A stretch of DNA of 28,784 bases from Candidatus Promineofilum glycogenicum (GTDB lineage: Bacteria > Chloroflexota > Anaerolineae > Promineifilales > Promineifilaceae), in NCBI GenBank assembly GCA_016707605.1, contig JADJHJ010000004.1, positions 1 to 28,784 on the forward strand, in the 5' to 3' direction. Numbering within the stretch: the stretch's first letter is position 1; each line of letters opens with the position of its first letter. The notes under the pieces are model-generated. The model was not told the DNA's origin, ran no database searches, and saw only the letters and a program-made list of their open reading frames with translations. Positions 18,701 to 25,421 of the stretch are shown here, piece by piece. The position numbers were made by a program, and so were the translations under genes.

Positions 18701-19008
18701 GCACCATCAACAGCACCAGTGCCGCCGGCCTCTTCCCCCACGGCGCGAGTCCCTACGGCTGCGAGGAGATGGCCGGAACGGTGTGGGAGTGGACGCGCAG
18801 CCTGTACGACTTTGAGTATCCTTACGTCCCGGACGAGAGGCGCGAGCATCTCGGCGCGGGTGACTATGAGTCGCGTGTGATTAGGGGAGGCTCCTATGCG
18901 TGGAATCTCGCCTCGTGCCGGTGCGCGCAGCGCTACAGGAGCAATCCGTACTTCAGGTACGACAACTGCGGTTGCCGCGTGCTGGTCGCCCCATCCGGAC
19001 ACCTCTGA
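15732..19008 (+). CDS. DGR target: NACHT-type STAND NTPase with C-terminal SUMF1/FGE-like variable domain (one frameshift)
   Basis: About 1,090 residues. Residues 1-290 form an unassigned N-terminal region with two hydrophobic helices (about 34-49 and 61-78) and a beta-like stretch NVFHGPVTIGTG. The NACHT module has Walker A GDPGSGKST (near 16613) and Walker B LLILDGLDEVP (near 16951), followed by CRILVTSRTYAYQ, LRDLAERPLLLTLMASLHAW and TFPHRTFQEYLAACHL. From about 18136 it is an FGE/SUMF1-like domain: FCLVPGGPFRMGEDKE, GRYPVTNAQFAAFADDGGY, RLPSEAEWEKAARGG, EMAGTVWEWTRSLYDFEY, RVIRGGSYAWN. The C-terminal CLec-fold region carries the VR. No signal peptide is seen, so it is probably cytosolic or membrane-associated. 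Near 16885-16895 the frame shifts by one base within the NACHT domain, most likely a sequencing indel because Walker A and B fall on either side. Confidence 0.92.
18917..18990 (+). other. DGR variable repeat (VR)
   Basis: The last part of the target coding sequence, 18 bp before its stop codon. Aligned without gaps to the template at 19544-19617. In the first 55 bp there are 8 differences (18934, 18941, 18949, 18952, 18953, 18958, 18967, 18968), all opposite TR adenines: six A to T and two A to G. In frame, TR Asn codons AAC become Tyr, Ser, Tyr, Phe, Tyr and Cys. The final 19 bp hold five mismatches, none at A, then 9 identical bases ending CTGGTCGCC. This is the expected location of the IMH element that marks the 3' end of homing. 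Confidence 0.93.
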
Positions 19009-19087
19009 ACTCTGATCGGCTCTGAACTCTGAAACTCTGATCGATCGCGGCTGTCAAGTGGCATAAGTCAGCAATCGATCACCGATT
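19001..19087 (+). repeat. Short direct repeats and hairpin downstream of the VR
   Basis: Right after VR and the target stop codon there are tandem variants of TCTGAACTCTGATCG/TCTGAAACTCTGATCG (about 19003-19045), followed by a weak 5-bp hairpin AATCG/CGATT (19073-19087). In the Bordetella phage DGR a hairpin just 3' of the VR aids target recognition; whether these elements play that part here is unknown. Confidence 0.4.
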
Positions 19088-19151
19088 CGGATGACGAAAT
19101 GATGATCAATGACACCTGACAAAAAGGCGCGGGATGTTCTATGCTGGCCCC

Positions 19152-19493
19152 ATGACCGCCGAGGAGATGCCGATCTTCAGCCGCACGTACGACTTCCTGA
19201 CCTGGCTGTTGCCGGCCACGAATCACTTTCCACGGGCGCATCGTCACGATTTCACCCGCCGCCTGCTCGATTCGGCCTTTGACTTGCGCGAGCGGCTGGA
19301 GGAAGCCAACATCCGGCGGGGCGCGGCGCGGCTGGAACGGCTGGAGCGGGCCGACGAGGCGTTGAGCCGGGTGCGACTCTATATCCGGCTGGCCGTGGCC
19401 TGGGGCTGGTTATCAGGCGGGCAGTATGAGCACGTGTCGGGCATGACGGTTGAGATCGGGCGCCTCCTAGGTGGTTGGAAGAAGGTGTCATAA
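19152..19493 (+). CDS. avd: DGR accessory variability determinant (Avd)
   Basis: A small basic four-helix-bundle protein that forms a pentameric barrel, binds the DGR RNA and reverse transcriptase, and is required for mutagenic cDNA synthesis in known DGRs. I chose ATG 19152 (MTAEEMPIFSRTYDFLTWLL); an in-frame ATG lies six codons upstream. 113 residues, normal for the family. Recognisable segments are FPRAHRHDFTRRLLDSAFDL, LERADEALSRVRLYIRLA, WGWLSGGQYEHVSGMTVEIG and the end RLLGGWKKVS. It is an intact frame. It lies between the target gene and the TR, the classic DGR order. Confidence 0.93.
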   Translation: MTAEEMPIFSRTYDFLTWLLPATNHFPRAHRHDFTRRLLDSAFDLRERLEEANIRRGAARLERLERADEALSRVRLYIRLAVAWGWLSGGQYEHVSGMTVEIGRLLGGWKKVS

Positions 19494-19543
19494 GTTTGAC
19501 AACCAGCGGCTCTTCGGGGTCCGCAGTTGTGGGGGCGTCCAGC

Positions 19544-19617
19544 GCCGGTGCGCGCAGCGCAACAGGAACAATCCGAACAACAGGAACGACAACAACGGGT
19601 TGCGCGCCCTGGTCGCC
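19544..19617 (+). other. DGR template repeat (TR)
   Basis: A non-coding copy of the VR located 50 bp after avd. It contains 20 adenines in its first 55 bp, mostly in AAC triplets that would read Asn in the VR frame (R-N-R-N-N-P-N-N-R-N-D-N-N-G). AAC-rich templates are typical of DGRs because A-mutagenesis of AAC can produce many residues but no stop codon. The offset to the VR is exactly 627 bp. Upstream of 19544 the similarity to the target gene stops, so the template is short (about 74 bp). Confidence 0.93.
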
Positions 19618-19828
19618 ACGCTTTTCGCCCTGACGGAACTGCCCGGCGGGGTTCGCCCTTCCGGGCCGAGGCAGAAAAATGGCGGGGCCTGTTCCCGGCC
19701 GCGCCGCTGTGGGGCGATTTGCCAAATCGCTCTACAACGGCCGGGCATATACCAACGGCCCCGCGCCCTGGGTTCGTCCCTGGCGCGGGGCCAGCTTGCG
19801 TTTCAAGACCTGACAGGTCTCGCACGTC
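19618..19828 (+). ncRNA. Structured spacer between TR and RT, candidate part of the DGR RNA
   Basis: There is no credible gene in these 211 bp; a long open frame that runs across TR and spacer is explained by the TR itself. Three perfect hairpins follow each other: GCGATTT/AAATCGC (19714-19730), an 11-bp stem GGCCCCGCGCC/GGCGCGGGGCC with a 14-nt loop (19757-19792), and AGACCTG/CAGGTCT (19806-19820) just before the RT start. In the Bordetella phage system the RNA downstream of the TR is needed to prime cDNA synthesis. A similar function here is inference. Confidence 0.45.
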
Positions 19829-20926
19829 ATGTACGTCCAAATCGCCTCCTGGGATAACCTGCTCCTGGCCTACCATCGGGCGGCCCAGGGCAAGCGCGGC
19901 CAGCCCAACGTGGCCGCCTTTGAGCACCGGCTGGAAGACAACCTGCATCAACTGCGGACCGAACTGCTCAACCACACTTACCGCCCCGGCCCCTACACAA
20001 GCTTCTTCATCCACGAATCGAAGCGCCGGCTGATCAGCGCCGCGCCCTTCCGCGACCGTGTCGTCCACCATGCGTTGTGCAATCTGATCGAGCCGATCTT
20101 CGAGCAGAGCTTCATCGCCGACAGCTACGCCAACCGCGCCGGCAAGGGCACCCACCGCGCGCTGGATCGCTGCCAGCGGTTCGCCCGCCGCTATCCCTAC
20201 GTGCTGCAATGCGACGTGCGGCAGTTCTTTCCCAGCATAGACCACGCCATCTTACGCGCCCAACTGGCGCGCCGGATCGCCTGCCCGGAGACTCTGGGCC
20301 TGATCGATCTGATTCTGAACAGCGGTGTGGGTGTGCTGGCCGACATGTACGAGATGGTCTACTTCTCCGGTGATGATTTGCTGGCGGCGTTGCGGTCGCG
20401 TGGCCTGCCCATCGGCAATTTGACAAGCCAATTTTGGGCCAACGTCTACCTGAACCCATTCGACCACTTCGTCAAGCGCGAACTACGCTGCCAAGCCTAT
20501 CTGCGCTACGTGGACGACTTTCTTCTGTTCGCGCCGGACAAGGCGACGCTTTGGGCCTGGCGGGCGGCAATCGCCGGCCGTCTGGCCGGGCTGCGTCTTG
20601 TCATTCACCCGGCTGCTCATCCTCGACCGGTGGGCGAAGGCATTCCGTTCCTCGGCTTTGTCGTCTATCCTAAGTGTCGCGCGCTGAAGCGCCGCGTGGG
20701 CGTGGCCTACCAGCGGCGGTTCGCGGCGCTGCTGGGCCAGTATGCGCGCCGGGAGATCACGCTGGCCCAAGTGGACGCCAGCGCGCGCGGTTGGGCCAAT
20801 CATGCGCGCTATGGCAATACAACCGGACTCCGTCGCGCTGTCCTGGGTGCACGGGTCATCCCCCGCGTCCCGACGCCCCCAATCCCATTCCCTCCGGGCG
20901 ATGGTCAGCCGTCACCAGTCACGTGA
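19829..20926 (+). CDS. DGR reverse transcriptase
   Basis: Copies the TR RNA into cDNA with misincorporation at adenines. 365 residues in one frame. RT motifs in order: an N-terminal block (YRPGPYTSFFIHESKRRLIS, AAPFRDRVVHHALCNLIEPI); motif A LQCDVRQFFPSID with the first catalytic Asp near residue 131; GLPIGNLTSQFWANVYLNPF, where GNLTSQ replaces the QG...SP of retroviral and group II RTs, a DGR-RT trait; YLRYVDDFLLF with the YVDD catalytic pair at about residues 227-230; GIPFLGFVVYPKCRALKRR; and a thumb ending WANHARYGNTTGLRRAVLG. The final 25 residues (PTPPIPFPPGDGQ) are unusual and overlap the convergent SRPBCC gene by about 22 bp, so the native end may be slightly shorter. ATG 19829 lies 8 bp after the palindrome at 19806-19820. 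Confidence 0.96.
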   Translation: MYVQIASWDNLLLAYHRAAQGKRGQPNVAAFEHRLEDNLHQLRTELLNHTYRPGPYTSFFIHESKRRLISAAPFRDRVVHHALCNLIEPIFEQSFIADSYANRAGKGTHRALDRCQRFARRYPYVLQCDVRQFFPSIDHAILRAQLARRIACPETLGLIDLILNSGVGVLADMYEMVYFSGDDLLAALRSRGLPIGNLTSQFWANVYLNPFDHFVKRELRCQAYLRYVDDFLLFAPDKATLWAWRAAIAGRLAGLRLVIHPAAHPRPVGEGIPFLGFVVYPKCRALKRRVGVAYQRRFAALLGQYARREITLAQVDASARGWANHARYGNTTGLRRAVLGARVIPRVPTPPIPFPPGDGQPSPVT

Positions 20927-21469
20927 TCGCCCAGACGGGTCAACGCCTCGGCCCAATACCCCTTCATCCGCTCAGCCGCCGCGGCGTCGGCCAGCTTGTT
21001 GTGCTGCACCGTGACCGTCGTCCGCTCCCCCTTGTCGGTTAGGGGCAACCTCGACTGACGTGCCATCTTCCCAGGTCAGTCGCAACGATTTGGGCGGCGT
21101 GGCTTTGCGCACGGTAAAGGCGGCGTCGGGCAGCCAGCGGGCGCGGGTAGCCTCGTCGGCCCAGGCGTCATAGACGGCCGCGGCCGGCGCGGCCACGGTG
21201 CGGCTGCGGCTGATCTGGTAGCCGTCGGCCATCTCGTGTTTGGCCCGCAGGCCGCGGCTCTGCTCATAGCCGACGGTCACCTGCTGTTGCCACCAACTGG
21301 AGACGTCGGTGTGGGCCTGCAAGTGGGCCACGAGCTGCTTGTGGTTCATCTCGCGCCCGCCGGCGGCGTCGAGCAGGGCCAGCCACTCGGCCCACGACTT
21401 GCCGGTGGCCCGCATAACCGCTTCATTCGACGTACCCATGATGGCCGCCGGGTCCAGCTCTTCGGTCAT
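20905..21469 (-). CDS. DUF4287 plus SRPBCC (AHSA1/START-like) protein (frameshifted C-terminus)
   Basis: A cytosolic protein with an N-terminal DUF4287-type helical segment (SNEAVMRATGKSWAEWLALL, MNHKQLVAHLQAH) and a hydrophobic-ligand-binding SRPBCC fold (SRTVAAPAAAVYDAWADEAT, ARWLPDAAFTVRKATPPKSL, RLTWEDGTSVEV). ATG 21469 has GGAGGAAC upstream. Near 21050 the frame shifts; the rest reads LTDKGERTTVTVQHNKLADA then MKGYWAEALTRLGDHVTGDG, with stop at 20905. About 187 residues. The ligand is unknown. It converges on the RT gene with a small overlap. Confidence 0.85.
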
Positions 21470-21548
21470 CGTTGTTCCTCCCGGATGCAAGGTATAATCA
21501 TTCCTCTATGCCAATTATAACATGTGGATGGTGTGACGGGGTGGGGGC

Positions 21549-22568
21549 GTGACGGCCGGCAACGTACTGCTGCTGTCGCTGCTGGCGGCCGCCGCGCCCG
21601 TGGCTCTCTACGTCGGGCTGATCTACTGGGTCGACCGCTACGAGAAGGAGCCGTGGTGGCTGCTGTCGGCGGCCTTTCTGTGGGGAGCTATTCCGGCGGC
21701 CATTCTAGCCCTGATCTTCAACACCCTACTCAGTATGCCGTTTTACCTACTGCTCGACAGCGGCCCGGCCGATCTGGTGTCGGGCGGCTTCATCGCTCCC
21801 ATCATCGAGGAGACGGCCAAGGCGCTCATCCTGTTCCTCATCCTCTTCCTGTGGCGGCACGAACTCGATAGCCCGCTCGACGGCCTTATCTACGGGGCGA
21901 TGGTCGGCATGGGCTTCGCCATGGTCGAGAACGTGCTCTACTACGTGACGGCCTTCGAGGAGGGCGGCCAGGCGGTGTGGAACGGCACGGTGGTCATGCG
22001 CGGCGTCGTCTTCGGCCTCAGCCACGCCCTCTATACGTCGCTGACCGGCCTGGGCATCGCCGCGGCGAAGCTCAGCCCCAGCCGGCCGGTGCGCTGGCTG
22101 GCTCCGCTGCTGGGCCTGGGCGCGGCCATCACCCTCCACGCCCTGCACAACGTGGCCATGTTCACCAACTCCCCCCTCGGCTTCCTGGCCGGGCTGACGT
22201 TCGACTGGGGCGGCGTGACCATCACCGCCGTGATTATCGTCCTGGTGCTCTATCAGGAGCGGCAGTGGATGCGGCGCTATCTGTCCGACGAGGTGGCGCT
22301 GGGGACGCTGACGGCCGACGAGTACGACCTGGTGCGCTCGGCCGCCGGGCGCAACCGGCGGCGGCTGGGGCTGCTCCTGCGCGAGGGACCGGACGCCTGG
22401 CGGCGCAGCGGACGCCGCTACCGTGAGTGCAGCGAACTGGCCTACTACAAACGCCACCACGCCATCTTCGGCGACGAACGAAGCTTGGCGGCGGCTGAAC
22501 GGTTGCGGGCATCGCTGGCTGGCCACCCGGCGGGTTCAAACCCGCCGCTGCCACACGAAACCGGCTGA
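21549..22568 (+). CDS. prsW: PrsW-family intramembrane metalloprotease
   Basis: An integral membrane protease; in Bacillus PrsW starts site-1 cleavage of the anti-sigma factor RsiW, but the substrate here is unknown. Intact, 339 residues, GTG start at 21549 in a G-rich leader. About seven hydrophobic segments. The conserved motifs are IIEETAKALILF (EExxK type), GMGFAMVENVLYY (E-N), GLSHALYTSLTGLG and ITLHALHNVAMF (H-x3-H type), which together provide the metal site. A charged cytosolic tail of about 90 residues follows the last helix (YQERQWMRRYLSDEVALGTL). No anti-sigma or sigma gene lies nearby. Confidence 0.93.
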   Translation: MTAGNVLLLSLLAAAAPVALYVGLIYWVDRYEKEPWWLLSAAFLWGAIPAAILALIFNTLLSMPFYLLLDSGPADLVSGGFIAPIIEETAKALILFLILFLWRHELDSPLDGLIYGAMVGMGFAMVENVLYYVTAFEEGGQAVWNGTVVMRGVVFGLSHALYTSLTGLGIAAAKLSPSRPVRWLAPLLGLGAAITLHALHNVAMFTNSPLGFLAGLTFDWGGVTITAVIIVLVLYQERQWMRRYLSDEVALGTLTADEYDLVRSAAGRNRRRLGLLLREGPDAWRRSGRRYRECSELAYYKRHHAIFGDERSLAAAERLRASLAGHPAGSNPPLPHETG

Positions 22569-22582
22569 TGAAGTTTAACAAT

Positions 22583-23624
22583 TTAATACGGTAACAAGCC
22601 AACATAGCGCAGCAACGCCGACGAACCGTTGAGAAAGCGGTCGAGGAATGTGGCTACCAGGGATTTGAGCCTGGGCCAATCATCGGCACAGCGATGGAGA
22701 CGGATGACCTCTTGCTTGAGCCAACGCCAGAGCTTCTCGATGGGGTTCAGCCAGGAAGCGTAAGTCGGCAGACAAAGCAATTGAATCGGCAGCGTGTCCC
22801 GAATGGCTTTCTGTCGCGGTTCGGTGGGAAGTTGCTGAGGCTGGAGACGACAGAGCACGTCAGGGTGAAAATGCACCGGCCAGTTGTCAGGACAATGGCA
22901 ATCGTCTCTGCCTGGATAGGCGGCCTGGACTTGGGCGAAGAAATCAGACAAGCAGGCGGTGGTGATGTGGCTGCGCTGGAGGTAAATGACTTGCCCGGTG
23001 ATGGCATCCAGAGTGGCCACAAGGCGAAAGCAGGTATTGGACGCATAGCTGCGCCGCGCCAACGGCTGGGCGTGACCCACGGCTTCATACGCCCAGGACA
23101 GTTCCGGCTGGCGGTAGTAAGAGAGCTCATCCAGGTAGAGCAAGGGGAAACGCTCCGGCTGCCGCTCGGCCCGTGCCCGATGCTCGTCGATCCAGGCCCG
23201 CTTGGCCTGATAGTGCGGGTCGGGGCTGTGAAGGTAATCGCGCGCTCGTTTGTAACCAATGCCCAACCGGGCCAGCAAACGCCATACGCTCCCCGGCGCA
23301 TGCCCCCGCAACCAGTCGAACTGGTCGGCAATCATGGCCAGTGTCCAACGATGACCAGCATGGCCGAACAGGTGCGGGTCGCGACGCACTGTGTTCACAA
23401 GGGCCTGGTGGGCCTCTTCATCACTCTTGTACTGGGGGGAAAAAAGCCGCCTTACGGCCTCGCCCCACCTTCACCAGCCAGCCGTCAATCCCGCCGGCCA
23501 GATAGCGATTCAGCCAGCGGTAGACCGTATCCGGGTCGCGCGCCTTCAGCACGCCCTGTTTGGCCACCGCATGGGGCGATTGTCCGGCGGCGACCTTCAA
23601 CAAGGCCGCCGCCTTTTCGCGCAA
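22583..23624 (-). pseudogene. IS630-family transposase, 5'-truncated and frameshifted
   Basis: A DDE transposase. The helix-turn-helix part starts at TTG 23624 (REKAAALLKVAAGQSPHAVA, RDPDTVYRWLNRYLAGGIDG) and an in-frame stop lies directly upstream, so the first 20-60 residues are probably missing. Near 23400-23415, at the homopolymer run TTTTTTCCCCCC, the frame changes. The catalytic half reads HRWTLAMIADQFDWLRGHAP, LLYLDELSYY (first Asp), DNWPVHFHPDVL (second Asp) and YASWLNPIEKLWRWLKQEV (Glu in NPIE), ending at 22583. All three catalytic residues remain. The frame change is +1 or -2, so it does not match a -1 programmed slip. Confidence 0.88.
22583..23624 (-). mobile_element. IS630-type insertion sequence remnant
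   Basis: The transposase segment occupies exactly the gap between the convergent prsW stop (22568) and the DinB stop (23640), leaving about 15 bp on each side. I found no matching terminal inverted repeats at 22569-22600 and 23620-23660. Together with the missing transposase N-terminus this suggests an immobile remnant whose ends have eroded. Confidence 0.7.
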
Positions 23625-23639
23625 CTACTGCACACTGAC

Positions 23640-24128
23640 CTACTGACCACTAACCAGCCCCTCCATCTGCCCCCATGCACCCAATCATGCTGCACCGCCA
23701 GATAGACCAACTCGTGCAGCGACGTGGGGCCGAAGAGGTGTGTTGCCCCTGGCGCTCCAGACATCGAGCGGCAGCAGGGGTTAGCCGGGCGATGCTTTCG
23801 GCGCGGGCGGCAACGAAGTCCGCGGCGGCGGCGCAGCCGTCTGCGCCTGATAGTTGCGCGTCACGGCCCACTCATCAGCATCGACGCCGGGCAGGAAGGC
23901 GCTGTCGTCTTCCAGCAGGGCGTTGAAGCGCGCCTGGTGCACTTCGCGCTCCACGTCGCGCAAGTGGCAGGCGATCTCCGTCAGCGACCACTCCCCTTCG
24001 GCCGGGCGACGCGACCAGTCGGCCGTCGCGTCGCCCAGCAGGCGGACGACGCGCTCGCCAAAGGCGGCCAGTTCGGTCAGCAGTTCGCCGACGGGCGGCG
24101 GGTTGAGCATGGTGCGCGGGGGCAGCAT
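23640..24128 (-). CDS. DinB-like four-helix-bundle protein (frameshifted)
   Basis: A DinB/YfiT-like metal-binding helical bundle, possibly a thiol-dependent transferase; cytosolic. The start MLPPRTMLNPPPVGELLTEL at 24128 lies 6 bp after the HAD stop. The first helices read FGERVVRLLGDATADWSRRP and EGEWSLTEIACHLRDVEREV (the first metal-ligand His), followed by HQARFNALLEDDSAFLP and WAVTRNYQAQ. After a shift near 23850 it continues AAADFVAARAESIARLTP, then pieces equivalent to LHELVYLAVQHDWVH with the other His ligands, and GLVSGQ with stop at 23640. Corrected length is about 165 residues, normal for the family. At least three indels. Confidence 0.8.
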
Positions 24129-24133
24129 GGCGA

Positions 24134-24878
24134 TCAGGCCGGGCGGCCGAGGCGCTCCAGCCAGCCGCCGGCCACCATCTCGGCCAGCACGTCGAGCGAC
24201 CCCTGGCCGTTGAGCAGTGTCCGGTCGGGCGGCTCGGCGTCGATGGGGCGATCCAGAAGGTGTGGAGGCCGACGGCTGCCGCCGGGGCGATGTCGTTCTT
24301 CCAGTCGTCGCCGACCATCAGGGCGCGGTCGGGCGGGCAGTCGATGGCGGCCAGGATTTCGCGGTAGTAGGCGGGCTGGGGCTTGGCGGCGTGCATGTTC
24401 TCGTAGGTCGTCACCAGCGCATAGGGGTACTCATCGACCGGCACGCCGGCCCAAGCGAGCCACTGCTCGATGGCCGTGGCCGGGAAGAGCGGGTTGGTGG
24501 CGATGATGACGGCCAGCCCGCGGGCGAAGGCGGCGCGCACCAAGGGACTGGCCGCCGGGCGGACTATCGTCGCCTGTTGCAGTTGGACGAACTCCGTCTC
24601 GTAGAAGCGGCTGAAGAACGGCTCCAGCTCGGCCCGCCGGCCGCCGGTCAGGGCCTCGAAGTTGGCCCAGAACACGTCGGCGTTGGTGTGGGCCGGGTCG
24701 GTGTTGCGGATGGCCGCCTGGGTGGCCTGGATGAGATGGGGCAGGAAGGTCTCGTTGTCCATGACCGGCCGGGCATACCTCCCAGCAGGGCGAAGTAGCG
24801 CTTCATGAACTCGGCCGTGTTGTTGCCCAGCAAGGTGTCGTCGAGGTCCAGGAGGACGGCTTGTATCGTTGCGGTCAT
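24134..24878 (-). CDS. HAD-superfamily hydrolase (frameshifted)
   Basis: A cytosolic phosphatase of the haloacid dehalogenase superfamily; substrate unknown. The start MTATIQAVLLDLDDTLLGNN at 24878 carries motif I (DxDDT). After a shift near 24770 come the cap helices (ETFLPHLIQATQAAIRNTDP; RRAELEPFFSRFYETEFVQL), motif II in GLAVIIATNPLFPATAIEQW, the motif III Lys in NMHAAKPQPAYYREIL, and motif IV in ALMVGDDWKNDIAPAAAVGL. The C-terminus after a shift near 24230 reads LDVLAEMVAGGWLERLGRPA. About 247 residues. It is followed closely by the DinB gene, so the pair is probably one operon. Confidence 0.88.
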
Positions 24879-24892
24879 TGTGGGAGAAGTGT

Positions 24893-25040
24893 AACCACAG
24901 ATTACGCGGATGACACAGATTAAGAAGGGTTATCCGCAGATTTGGCAGATTGGGCAGATTTCAGAACTCGCTATTCTGAAATCTGCCCAATCTGCCAAAT
25001 CTGCGGATAACTATTCTGGAAATCTGTGTAATCTGTGGTT
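24893..25040. repeat. Near-completely palindromic element with a perfect 38-bp stem
   Basis: The inner part is a perfect 38-bp inverted repeat (24929-24966 and 24974-25011) with a 7-nt loop. Its arms contain GCAGATTTGGCAGATTGGGCAGA units. Outer arms AACCACAGATTA (24893-24904) and TAATCTGTGGTT (25029-25040) plus CACAGATT/AATCTGTG extend the pairing. The same units form the ends of the element at 10880-11042. It separates the HAD gene start from the 3' end of the Cys-rich gene. Confidence 0.93.
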
Positions 25041-25042
25041 TC

Positions 25043-25379
25043 TCATAGATCGCCGAACAGTTCCCGCAGGCCGGGGCGTTCGGCGGCGCACTGGGGGCAG
25101 CCGACTTCGGGCTTTTCCACATCGATCAGGTGGCGGCTGCAGAAGGCGCGCACCTCCACGTGGCGGCCGATGCCCAGGATGCCCGGCTTGACCGTCGCCT
25201 CCAGCACCAGATTGGGTTGCTGTTGGCGGCCAGGATGTCGGGCACGGGGCAGTTGGCGCAGTCTTTGGGCTGCCACTGTGGCGAGCGGGCGTTGGCCTTG
25301 ATCAGGCGGCACTCCTGCTCCGAACGCCCTGAAAGAAGTCCTGATAGTAAAGCGGCACTCTTGCCGGCGGGGTTCTCAT
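25043..25379 (-). CDS. Conserved Cys-rich small protein (CxxCPVP type), frameshifted
   Basis: About 112 residues. ATG 25379 gives MRTPPARVPLYYQDFFQG; after a one-base shift near 25325 it continues RSEQECRLIKANARSPQWQP, DCANCPVPDILAANSNP, LVLEATVKPGILGIGRHVEV, RAFCSRHLIDVEKPEVGCPQ and the end RPGLRELFGDL. I do not know its function, but the Cys/His pattern (C, CxxC, CxxH, CxxC) suggests two metal-binding sites, zinc or iron-sulphur. A second frame change near 25215 joins the two halves. It may be co-transcribed with the HNH gene 43 bp upstream on the same strand. Confidence 0.6.
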
Positions 25380-25421
25380 GGCTGTATGTCCGACGTGGTT
25401 CAGCTGTTTCTGAAGCCCATG

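Noticed and set aside
19471..19857. An open reading frame running across the TR and spacer
   Set aside because: Its only protein-like part is the Asn-rich translation of the template repeat. The frame downstream is Pro/Gly/Arg-rich and overlaps strong hairpins, and avd and the RT account for the coding content.
23395..23420. Programmed -1 frameshift in the IS630 transposase at T6C6
   Set aside because: The run contains a heptamer of the slippery type, but the downstream transposase frame is +1 (or -2) relative to the upstream one, so a -1 slip does not restore it. A homopolymer error is simpler.
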